Program-made: the position numbers and the translations under genes | Source: Aminobacter niigataensis | Lineage (GTDB): Bacteria; Pseudomonadota; Alphaproteobacteria; Rhizobiales; Rhizobiaceae | DNA: 64,000 bases | Direction: 5' to 3' | NCBI RefSeq assembly: GCF_014200015.1 | Contig: NZ_JACHOT010000008.1 | Coordinates: 62,001-126,000, forward strand | Notes under the pieces: model-generated | What the model was told of the DNA's origin: nothing | Database searches by the model: none | Seen by the model: only the letters and a program-made list of their open reading frames with translations | Shown: positions 55,561 to 62,336 of the stretch, piece by piece | How the letters are laid out: each line of letters begins with the position of its first letter | Position numbering within the stretch: position 1 is the stretch's first letter

Positions 55561-56751
55561 CTAAAGTTGCTGCTGCAGTACTTGGCGTCCCAACTGGATG
55601 AGCGCCAGATCGCTGCCGGCAGGTCCCAGCAGCGACAGGCCGAATGGTGCGCCGTCCACCGTGCCGATGGGCAGGGTGATCTGAGGGAAGCCGGAAAGCC
55701 CCGACAGGCAAAGCAGCATCAGCGCGCGCTCGCGATAGGCCAGCAATTCGGCGTCCGCCGCGCCGGCTAGTGGGGCCGCGCCCGGCACGGTCGGCAGGAT
55801 CAGGATGCCGTCATCGCCCAGCAATGCGCCGAGTTCGCTGCGGAAAGCGTCGCGCCTGGCGATCTCTGTTTGATAGGCCGCGGCATCGATGGTCGCGCCA
55901 AAGGCGAAGCGCTCCTTGACGCCTGGCCCGAGGCCGCGGTCTCCGGACGATATCCACGCGCCATGCTGCTGCCAGGCCTCAAAGGCCTGGACCTTGCGGA
56001 AGCACCAGTAGAGTTCGTCGGGCGAAAAGGTGAGGGGTGACGCCTTGGTTATGGGGCCAAGGGCGTTTTCGGCGATGCCGCGCATGCGCCGGTATTCGGC
56101 TGCCTCGGCCGGGCCGGAGGGCAGCGCGTCGAGCCAGTCGAGCGCAAGCGGCCGGACCAGTTCGCCGCGATGGGCATCCTCGCCGATGAGCAGCCTGGCC
56201 ATCTTCTCATAGGTGTCGATGTCCCGGGCGAACCAGCCGAACGTGTCGAGGCTGGGGGCGAGCTTCATTGCGCCGTCGAGCGAGATGAGATCATGGGTCG
56301 TGCGCAGGCCGATCAGCCCGCAGAAACTGGCCGGTGCCCGGATCGAGCCACCGGTGTCCGAGCCCACTGCGATGTCGGCAAGCGCGCCGGCGACTGCGGC
56401 GGCCGAACCAGATGACGAGCCGCCGGTAACGCGGTCGGGTGCCGTGGGATTGATCGGGTGCGGAAAATGCGCGTTCTGGCCCATCAACGAAAAGGCGAGT
56501 TCGTCGGTCTGGGTCTTGCCGACGAATCGAGCGCCCGCATCGAGAATCACCTGCACTGACGCGGCAGTTTTGTGGGCCGGAAGGCTGCTGGCAGCCTTGC
56601 CGGGATTGCCGCAGCCGGTGACGAGGCCGGCAACATCGTAGATGTCCTTGACAGCCAGCCGCAGCCCCGCAAGCGGGCCATTTTCCGCATTGGAAACAGG
56701 CACTTGTGGCATGTCGAGGAACGAGTTGAAAGGGTCGGGCATGCTATTCAT
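55561..56751 (-). CDS. Amidase-signature family hydrolase
   Basis: A 396-residue amidase. The catalytic triad is visible: Lys35 in LRLAVKDIYDV, the cis-Ser in VTGGSSSGSAAAV (about 112) and the nucleophile Ser136 in SDTGGSIRAPAS. The N-terminal LAVKD.YD motif and the general length match bacterial amide hydrolases such as mandelamide or acylamidases. ATG at 56751 or 56742. The amide substrate is not evident. A 550-base gap separates it from the divergent decarboxylase. Confidence 0.9.
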   Translation of the reverse strand: MNSMPDPFNSFLDMPQVPVSNAENGPLAGLRLAVKDIYDVAGLVTGCGNPGKAASSLPAHKTAASVQVILDAGARFVGKTQTDELAFSLMGQNAHFPHPINPTAPDRVTGGSSSGSAAAVAGALADIAVGSDTGGSIRAPASFCGLIGLRTTHDLISLDGAMKLAPSLDTFGWFARDIDTYEKMARLLIGEDAHRGELVRPLALDWLDALPSGPAEAAEYRRMRGIAENALGPITKASPLTFSPDELYWCFRKVQAFEAWQQHGAWISSGDRGLGPGVKERFAFGATIDAAAYQTEIARRDAFRSELGALLGDDGILILPTVPGAAPLAGAADAELLAYRERALMLLCLSGLSGFPQITLPIGTVDGAPFGLSLLGPAGSDLALIQLGRQVLQQQL

Positions 56752-56989
56752 CGTTCGAAGCCTGTTTACGATATCGCCAGCATTGTTCGACGTTTGAATT
56801 TTTTCAACCCGCCATCCGATTTTAATTGATTGTGACGGCAGTGGTGCATATATCCCGGCTTGCCCAAAGTCGCACGTGCCTGTGGGTGTCCGCCGATCCC
56901 TCGAATGGCGAGGAAATCGGTAAGGTAACTGGAGCTAACCCCTCCAGTCGGTTTAGCGGCCAACCGCGAAATCGAGGACACCTTGAAGC

Positions 56990-57299
56990 AACGACGGTGC
57001 GGGCCTTTCTGGTTCTCTTCCGGCTGTCCAAAAGCCGGGGTTACTGAAGAGGCACACCTTCATTGCCGGCAGTGCGGAACGGGTCTTCCCATTTCCAAGC
57101 CAAGGCAGACAAAGCGAACCGAAGCCGGGCTGGCTCAGGTTCACCGCCGCGTGAAGCGCATTTATGGATCCAGGGTCTCCACAGGCTGGTTCCATCAAAT
57201 AGCGATCATGTCTTTGTCCACCGCGGGATACCACGGCCGGGAACGGCCGTCCCGCAGCTTGATGATCTTGCGCGGCAGGACCGCGCGATGGAGAGACCT
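56990..57299 (+). promoter_or_regulatory. Structured leader of ornithine decarboxylase (speF-type)
   Basis: Between the amidase and the decarboxylase is about 300 bases with at least five good stems: CCGGCT/AGCCGG (57020-57038), TTCAC/GTGAA (57140-57155), ATGGATCCAG/CTGGTTCCAT (57164-57195), a nested GCGGGA/TCCCGC with inner GGCCG/CGGCC (57223-57255), and GCGCGG/CCGCGC (57270-57286) ending 4 bases before the ribosome site. Alphaproteobacterial ornithine decarboxylase genes are known to carry the conserved speF RNA element here. The stems are seen; speF membership is inferred from position. Confidence 0.65.
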
Positions 57300-58433
57300 A
57301 TGGCCACTCAGCGCATCCTCGACTTCCTCGCCACCCGACGTCCCTCGGGCCCCTGCCTCGTCGTCGACCTCGACGTCGTGCGCGACAATTTCCGCGCCTT
57401 CGAAAAGGCCATGCCGGAGTCCAAGATCTACTACGCCGTGAAGGCAAACCCGGCGCCCGAGATTCTGCGCCTGCTTGCTTCGATGGGCTCGTCCTTCGAC
57501 ACCGCTTCGGTCGCCGAAGTCGAGATGGCCATGGATGCCGGCGCGCCGGCCGAGCGCATCTCCTTTGGCAACACCATCAAGAAGGAGCGTGACATCGCGC
57601 GTGCCTTCGCACTCGGCATCCGTCTGTTTGCCGTCGACAGCGTCGAAGAGGTGGAGAAGATCGCGCGTGCCGCCCCCGGCGCCCGCGTGTTCTGCCGCGT
57701 TCTGACCGATGGCGAAGGTGCGGAATGGCCGCTGTCGCGCAAGTTCGGCTGCGTGCCTGCCATGGCCGTCGACGTGCTGCGCCAGGCCAAGGCGCTCGGC
57801 CTCGATGCCTATGGCGTGTCGTTCCACGTCGGTTCCCAGCAGGTCGATCTCTCCGCCTGGGACCGCGCGCTGGCCGACGCCAAGATGGTGTTCGCCAAGC
57901 TTGCCGAAGAAGGCATCACGCTCGGCATGGTCAACATGGGCGGCGGCTTCCCGACGCGCTACCTGCGCGACGTGCCGGCTGCCCAGGCCTACGGCCAGGC
58001 CATCTTCGAGGCGCTGTCCAAGCACTTCGGCAACAACATCCCGGAGACGATCATCGAGCCGGGCCGCGGCATGGTCGGCAATGCCGGCGTCATCAAGTCG
58101 GAAGTCGTGCTGATCTCCAAGAAGGCCGACAACGACAATCTGCGCTGGGTGTTCCTTGACATCGGCAAGTTCGGCGGCCTCGCCGAGACGATGGACGAGG
58201 CGATCCGCTATCCGATCGTGACCGAACGCGATGCCGACGAAAAGTCGCCATGCGTGCTCGCCGGCCCGACCTGCGATTCGGCCGACGTGATGTACGAAAA
58301 GACGCCGTACCCGCTGCCCCTGTCGCTGACCATCGGCGACGAGGTGCTGATCGAGGGTACCGGCGCCTACACGACGACCTACTCGTCGGTCGCCTTCAAC
58401 GGCTTCGAGCCTCTCCGATCCTACGTGATCTGA
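57300..58433 (+). CDS. odc: Ornithine decarboxylase (alanine-racemase fold)
   Basis: A 377-residue fold-type III PLP decarboxylase making putrescine from ornithine, perhaps also cadaverine from lysine. The PLP Lys is in IYYAVKANPAPEIL. The His that stacks on PLP is in GVSFHVGSQ, GMVNMGGGFPTRY and IEPGRGMVGNAG bind the phosphate, and the second-subunit catalytic Cys motif is PTCDSADVMY. ATG 57300 has GGAGAG (57290-57295); ATG 57288 is in frame. It is regulated through the structured leader. Homospermidine synthase elsewhere in the window would use its product. Confidence 0.95.
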   Translation: MATQRILDFLATRRPSGPCLVVDLDVVRDNFRAFEKAMPESKIYYAVKANPAPEILRLLASMGSSFDTASVAEVEMAMDAGAPAERISFGNTIKKERDIARAFALGIRLFAVDSVEEVEKIARAAPGARVFCRVLTDGEGAEWPLSRKFGCVPAMAVDVLRQAKALGLDAYGVSFHVGSQQVDLSAWDRALADAKMVFAKLAEEGITLGMVNMGGGFPTRYLRDVPAAQAYGQAIFEALSKHFGNNIPETIIEPGRGMVGNAGVIKSEVVLISKKADNDNLRWVFLDIGKFGGLAETMDEAIRYPIVTERDADEKSPCVLAGPTCDSADVMYEKTPYPLPLSLTIGDEVLIEGTGAYTTTYSSVAFNGFEPLRSYVI

Positions 58434-58532
58434 CGGCTCGCAAGAGTTGATCAGATCACCCGGCGCGGGCGCAATCGGCGCCCGCACGGGTTCGCTTGTG
58501 GAACAGTTATCCGCTCGTGAAGGATCGCGGAC

Positions 58533-59102
58533 ATGCATATTGAAATCGAAAAAACCAAAACCTCGCCCGACATCGTGATCGTGGCCGAAACCCTCGCCGA
58601 CGTTCCGGCGCGCGAAGCTCTGCTCGACCGCGCCATGGGCCTGAAGCGGCGCAAGAAGTCGTCGGAGAAGCTGCGCCGCGGGCGCCGCCCGTCCGAGGGC
58701 CTGGGGCTGATCGCCCGCAATGCCGATGGCTCGGTGGTCGGCACCGTGCGGCTGTGGGACGTGCGCCTGGGCGAGGGTGGCCCGGCTGCGCTGCTGCTCG
58801 GCCCGCTTGCTGTCGACCAGTCGATGAAAAGCGCTGGCGTCGGCTCGGCGCTGATGCGCCACGCTATCGCAGAGGCTGCGCGCCTCGGCCACCGCGCCAT
58901 CCTGCTGGTCGGCGATGCGCCCTATTATGCGCGGTTTGGCTTCACCGCTGAGAAGACCGGGCAGCTTTCGATGCCTGGCCCCTACGAGCGCGAACGCTTT
59001 CTCGCGCTGGAACTTGTTTCGGGCGCCCTGGACGGTACCAAGGGCGTCCTGAAGGCCGCCGGCCGCAAGCTCAAGACCGAGCGCGCGCGGCTGGCTGCCT
59101 GA
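58533..59102 (+). CDS. GNAT-family N-acetyltransferase (YhbS-like)
   Basis: A 189-residue GNAT protein. The N-terminal segment ARREA-like (VPAREALLDRAMGLKRRKKS) is highly charged. The core VVGTVRLWDVRLG, LLGPLAVDQSMKSAGVGSALMRHA (acetyl-CoA loop) and VGDAPYYARFGF make the fold clear. It follows ornithine decarboxylase by 99 bases on the same strand, a linkage I recall in other rhizobia, so acetylation of a polyamine or a modulator of its metabolism is possible but unproven. AAGGA precedes the ATG. Confidence 0.88.
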   Translation: MHIEIEKTKTSPDIVIVAETLADVPAREALLDRAMGLKRRKKSSEKLRRGRRPSEGLGLIARNADGSVVGTVRLWDVRLGEGGPAALLLGPLAVDQSMKSAGVGSALMRHAIAEAARLGHRAILLVGDAPYYARFGFTAEKTGQLSMPGPYERERFLALELVSGALDGTKGVLKAAGRKLKTERARLAA

Positions 59103-59106
59103 TCGT

Positions 59107-59139
59107 GACCTTCCCGTGCCTGGCGGTGACGGGAAGGTC
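59107..59139. terminator. Hairpin between convergent GNAT and SCP2 genes
   Basis: GACCTTCCCGT (59107-59117) pairs perfectly with ACGGGAAGGTC (59129-59139) over an 11-base loop. There is no T-run, but the 11-bp stem starting 4 bases after a stop codon fits a shared terminator. Confidence 0.65.
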
Positions 59140-59163
59140 CATTAGGTCTGTGGAACCGAGGCC

Positions 59164-59448
59164 TCAGCCGAGCAGGCTGCTGAGGCCCATGGCCACCGAC
59201 ATGTCGCCTTCGACCTTGATCTTGCCGGTCATGAAAGCCATCGTCGGGTTGAGGTCGCCTGCGATGAGCGACTCCAGATCGTCGAGCGACAGCTTGATGG
59301 TGCAATCGGCCGGGGCGTCGGTGGTCGACAGTGTTGCGCCGTCGATGACGATGACGCCATCGGCGCCGGTGTCGAACTTGACCGAACGGTCGAAGCCGGA
59401 ACTCTCGACCTTCGACTTGATCTTGTCTGCGACTGTCTGAATGCTCAT
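59164..59448 (-). CDS. SCP2 sterol-carrier-domain protein
   Basis: A 94-residue single SCP2 domain. VIVIDGATLS and PADCTIKLSLDDLESLIAGD are the beta-strand core and FMTGKIKVEGDMSVAM the typical C-terminal block. Bacterial SCP2 proteins bind fatty acyl chains, sterols or acyl-CoA. GGAGAGAG precedes ATG 59448; the longer frame to 59526 is not conserved. A LiuR-like palindrome sits about 105 bases upstream, suggesting control together with acyl-CoA degradation genes. Confidence 0.92.
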   Translation of the reverse strand: MSIQTVADKIKSKVESSGFDRSVKFDTGADGVIVIDGATLSTTDAPADCTIKLSLDDLESLIAGDLNPTMAFMTGKIKVEGDMSVAMGLSSLLG

Positions 59449-59552
59449 GGCTCTCTCCTGATCTTTCCTGAAAGGCGCTTTGCGCCCGGCCTCCCCGGAC
59501 CAATCCGGCAAGCCGGCCCGCGTCACAGGACTGCAAAGCCTATAGCGGCCAA

Positions 59553-59568
59553 TTGACGTTTACGTCAA
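59553..59568. promoter_or_regulatory. LiuR-like palindrome upstream of the SCP2 gene
   Basis: TTGACGTTTACGTCAA is a perfect 7-bp inverted repeat around TT. It closely resembles the site of LiuR, the MerR-family regulator of branched-chain amino acid and acyl-CoA catabolism (TTTACGTTTACG-like). No liu gene or MerR regulator is in the window. Confidence 0.65.
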
Positions 59569-59612
59569 CGTAGATTTGAGGAATGGCTCGTTCCGGCTGG
59601 CTCGCATCGGGT

Positions 59613-60164
59613 TCAGTGAGCGGCGGCCGGTGCCTCTCCGGCGGCTTCGGCCTCGGCCGATTTAGCGGCCGCTGTCGCCGCTGCAGAACGGCGACGCACC
59701 GCATTGTCGCGCACGTCGTCCGGCGTCAGGAAGTCGATCTGCTCGACCATCACCTCATGCACCAGCTTCTCGCCGATACGGGCGTTGATGCTGTCACGCA
59801 GGCCGTTGCGAAAGGCGTCGAGGTCGAGCTTGTCGTATTGGGTGAAATCGATCTGCGGATTGCCGTAGAGATAGGAATAGACCTGGTCGACGAGCAGCGC
59901 GTCCATCGGCACCGACATCTTGGCAACCTGCTTGGGCTCGACCGTGTAGACCAGGCGCGTCAGGAAATAGCCCTCGACGCGCTCGCCCTTGAGCAGCGGC
60001 ACCGAGATGACGTCGGTCTTGACGTAGTCGAGACCGCCGAGCAGCGGCTTCTTGTCGTCGGCCGCGGGCAGGTTGGCCGCGGCCTGGAACGAATAGAAGA
60101 CCGCGCCGAGCGTCACGGCGACAATCCACAAGGCCGCCGCGATGAACTTGATCACCGCGCCCAT
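59613..60164 (-). CDS. Uncharacterised membrane protein at the end of the flagellar operon
   Basis: 183 residues. One N-terminal transmembrane helix (KFIAAALWIVAVTLGAVFYSF) is followed by a predicted extracytoplasmic domain of about 130 residues (DVISVPLLKGERVEGYFLTRL ... IGEKLVHEVMVEQIDFLTPD) and an Ala-rich tail. Single-pass topology with a beta-rich outer domain recalls FliL in outline, but I see no convincing motif and do not name it. It overlaps the preceding flgN-like gene by 13 bases and is last in the operon, so it probably serves the flagellum. Confidence 0.8.
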   Translation of the reverse strand: MGAVIKFIAAALWIVAVTLGAVFYSFQAAANLPAADDKKPLLGGLDYVKTDVISVPLLKGERVEGYFLTRLVYTVEPKQVAKMSVPMDALLVDQVYSYLYGNPQIDFTQYDKLDLDAFRNGLRDSINARIGEKLVHEVMVEQIDFLTPDDVRDNAVRRRSAAATAAAKSAEAEAAGEAPAAAH

Positions 60165-60571
60165 CCGAATTCGTTGGCCGAGTAGGTGCCGTCGGTCTCG
60201 GAACGCTGGATGGCGTCCTTGAGCAGGTTGGCGACTTCGCTGACCGCGCTGAGATGGGCGAGGATGGCGCGTTCGTTTGCAGCGAGCTTGTCGCGCAAGC
60301 GTTCGACGCCGACCTTGAGATCGCCCGGAAAGTCCCCCTCGACCAGGCCCTTGGTGGCGCGCGTCAATTCGTAGAGATAGCGGCTCTTGCGCGCATTCGA
60401 CGCCTTGATGTCGAACCGGGTGTCGGTGCGGATCGAGGCGGTTTCTTCTTCGACCGCCTCTTCGATGCGGCTGATGATGGCACCGATGTTGCCCGGCTGC
60501 GCCGACTGAACGAGTTCGATTGGCTCGGCCTTGGCCGGGAGGTTCGGCCTGTATTCGGAGAGATCCGACAT
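60152..60571 (-). CDS. FlgN-like flagellar chaperone (probable)
   Basis: 139 residues, mostly predicted helix with long amphipathic stretches (GNIGAIISRIEEAVEEETASI, KVGVERLRDKLAANERAILA). This pattern of small helical proteins is typical of FlgN, the export chaperone of hook-associated proteins, but sequence identity is too low to be sure by eye. It lies between the CheL-type gene and the uncharacterised membrane protein, 10 bases from the former. Confidence 0.65.
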   Translation of the reverse strand: MSDLSEYRPNLPAKAEPIELVQSAQPGNIGAIISRIEEAVEEETASIRTDTRFDIKASNARKSRYLYELTRATKGLVEGDFPGDLKVGVERLRDKLAANERAILAHLSAVSEVANLLKDAIQRSETDGTYSANEFGWAR

Positions 60572-60581
60572 ATCTTACCCT

Positions 60582-61130
60582 CTAGGATTTGGTGTCAGTG
60601 ACGGAGGAGGCGGCGTCGCGTCCCAGCGACTGGACCATCTTCCGTTGTATTTCCTGGATGACCGCAGTCGCCTGGCTTGCCTGCTCATCGAGCGCAGCCC
60701 GATCCGGGCCGCCGGACACCGGTCCGACCGGCAGCGCCTGCTCGTCCTTGATGTAGTGGTCGCGCATGAGGGCCTTGGCGATGCCGATGCCGCCGGCTTC
60801 GGCGGTCTGGTCGGCCAGATGTTCGGCCATCATCGACTTCCACATGTCGCCGGCCATGCCCTTGCCGTAGACGCTGTCGGTGTTCTTGGGCAGCATGTTC
60901 TCGATGAAGGTCTGCAGCACCATGGCCTCGAAGCGCTTCATGCTGGCGTCGGGGCTCGCCGCGTCGGGCTGGCGCGAGATGCCGCCGGTGACCGCCGCCT
61001 CGGTGAGCGAGAAGGCGGCGCCGGTGCTGGGCGTCCGGTTGGCGAGCGCGGCACGCGCGGCCTGGATGCCGGCCGGCTCGACGGCCTTGGCAACGTCCAG
61101 AACGATGTCGCTGGGTGGGGAGATCGCCAA
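60582..61130 (-). CDS. cheL: Rod-binding protein (FlgJ N-terminal type), CheL
   Basis: A 182-residue protein containing the rod-binding domain (about residues 60-130: MKRFEAMVLQTFIENMLPKN, GKGMAGDMWKSMMAEHLADQ, GGIGIAKALMRDHY). It matches the stand-alone FlgJ-N homologue called CheL in alphaproteobacteria, which caps rod assembly but lacks the muramidase half of FlgJ. It sits in the flagellar operon, 64 bases after the FliJ-like gene. Confidence 0.87.
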   Translation of the reverse strand: MAISPPSDIVLDVAKAVEPAGIQAARAALANRTPSTGAAFSLTEAAVTGGISRQPDAASPDASMKRFEAMVLQTFIENMLPKNTDSVYGKGMAGDMWKSMMAEHLADQTAEAGGIGIAKALMRDHYIKDEQALPVGPVSGGPDRAALDEQASQATAVIQEIQRKMVQSLGRDAASSVTDTKS

Positions 61131-61194
61131 AGCTGGCTCGCCTTTCCGGGGTTTACGTTACTGCTGATTGTGGAGGGTCAAGCTTGCGGCAACC

Positions 61195-61581
61195 TTACTT
61201 GTCGTCACTGGGCTTTCTTTCGATGATTTCGAGACGCTCGCGGTCGGCACTGTCGCGCTCGTCGCGGCGCCTGACGTCGCGATAGGCGCGCTCGACCATG
61301 TTGGTGCGGGCGGTGGCGGTTGCGATCTTTCCGACCTCAAATCTGGCGAGGCCGAGGTTGAGCTGCTGCCTGTTGATCGCCGCCGAGATTCGCCGGTGAT
61401 AGAGTTCCGGAAAGAGCTGGGGCATGCCGTCGGTGCTGTCGAAGCTTTCCGCCAGGGATTGCGCCTCGCTCTCAGCCGCGATGGCCTGGGCGACGAAACC
61501 GGCGTGACGCGTCTCGTGCAGCGCCTTGAGCTGCTCCTGCACCACGACCAGCTTCTTCAGCCGTTCCCTGCGCGAGGCCAT
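61195..61581 (-). CDS. FliJ-like flagellar export protein (probable)
   Basis: 128 residues, predicted almost wholly alpha-helical and rich in Arg, Glu and Gln (RRERLKKLVVVQEQLKALHE ... RRRDERDSADRERLEIIERK). Size, helicity and the place immediately after fliR suggest a FliJ-type coiled-coil stalk of the export ATPase, but no motif proves it. It begins 2 bases after the fliR stop codon. Confidence 0.6.
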   Translation of the reverse strand: MASRRERLKKLVVVQEQLKALHETRHAGFVAQAIAAESEAQSLAESFDSTDGMPQLFPELYHRRISAAINRQQLNLGLARFEVGKIATATARTNMVERAYRDVRRRDERDSADRERLEIIERKPSDDK

Positions 61582-61583
61582 GT

Positions 61584-62336
61584 CTACCTCCCCACCGTGA
61601 TGTCGGCGAAGCCGTCGGCAAACAGGCTGAGCATGGTGGCGATACCGAAGTACATCAGGATCAAGCCGCCGGCGACGACGAAGGGCAGCGAGATGAAGTA
61701 GACCGGGATCTGCGGCGTCAGCTTGTTGACGAAGCCGATCGTCAGGTTGACCAGGATGGCGTAGGCGACGAACGGGCTGCCCAGCCTGAGCACGACCATG
61801 AAGCTCTCCGACAGTGTGTCGGCGATGTCCACCAGCGCCGCCTGCGGGTTGAAGAACAGGTTGATCGGGGCAACCTGATAGGAGGCGACCAGCGCGCGGA
61901 CGATCTCATGGTGGAAATTGAAGGCGAAGAGCAGGATCAGCGCCGAAATCGAGATGATCGATGCGAGCGGGGCCTGCGGCTCGTTTTCCTCGATGGCGTG
62001 GCCGCCGACGCCGCCATAGCCGATCAGCATGGCGATGGCCGAGCCCATGAACATCAGCGCCAGTATGTAGAGGCGCGCCATCAGGCCGATGAGGCCGCCG
62101 ATGAGCAACTCCGAGGCGATCATCGGCATCAGCACGCCCGGGCGCGCATCGACATAGGGAAAGATCTGGTCCCAGAGGTGGACCAGAAGCCCGCCGGTGG
62201 CGGCGACGGCGACGAACAGCCGGACATGCATGGGCACGCGTACGCTCGAAATGCCGGGCATCAGCATGAAGCAGCTGCCGATGCGGCAAAAGGCGAGGAA
62301 CGCCGCAAGGACGAACCCTTGCGCGGCAACATTCAT
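61584..62336 (-). CDS. fliR: Flagellar export apparatus protein FliR
   Basis: A 250-residue inner-membrane component of the flagellar type III export gate. Hydrophobic segments cover most of the protein ([20 protein letters not shown] near the N terminus; [61 protein letters not shown]). The start codon overlaps the flhA stop by 4 bases (ATGA), so translation is coupled. FliP and FliQ are not in the window. Confidence 0.93.
   Translation of the reverse strand: MNVAAQGFVLAAFLAFCRIGSCFMLMPGISSVRVPMHVRLFVAVAATGGLLVHLWDQIFPYVDARPGVLMPMIASELLIGGLIGLMARLYILALMFMGSAIAMLIGYGGVGGHAIEENEPQAPLASIISISALILLFAFNFHHEIVRALVASYQVAPINLFFNPQAALVDIADTLSESFMVVLRLGSPFVAYAILVNLTIGFVNKLTPQIPVYFISLPFVVAGGLILMYFGIATMLSLFADGFADITVGR

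Noticed and set aside
56983-57441. 152-codon frame in the decarboxylase leader as an independent gene
   Set aside because: It runs into the decarboxylase in another frame, has no ribosome site, and the region is better explained as structured leader. A short internal reading frame from ATG 57208 is kept only as a regulatory possibility.
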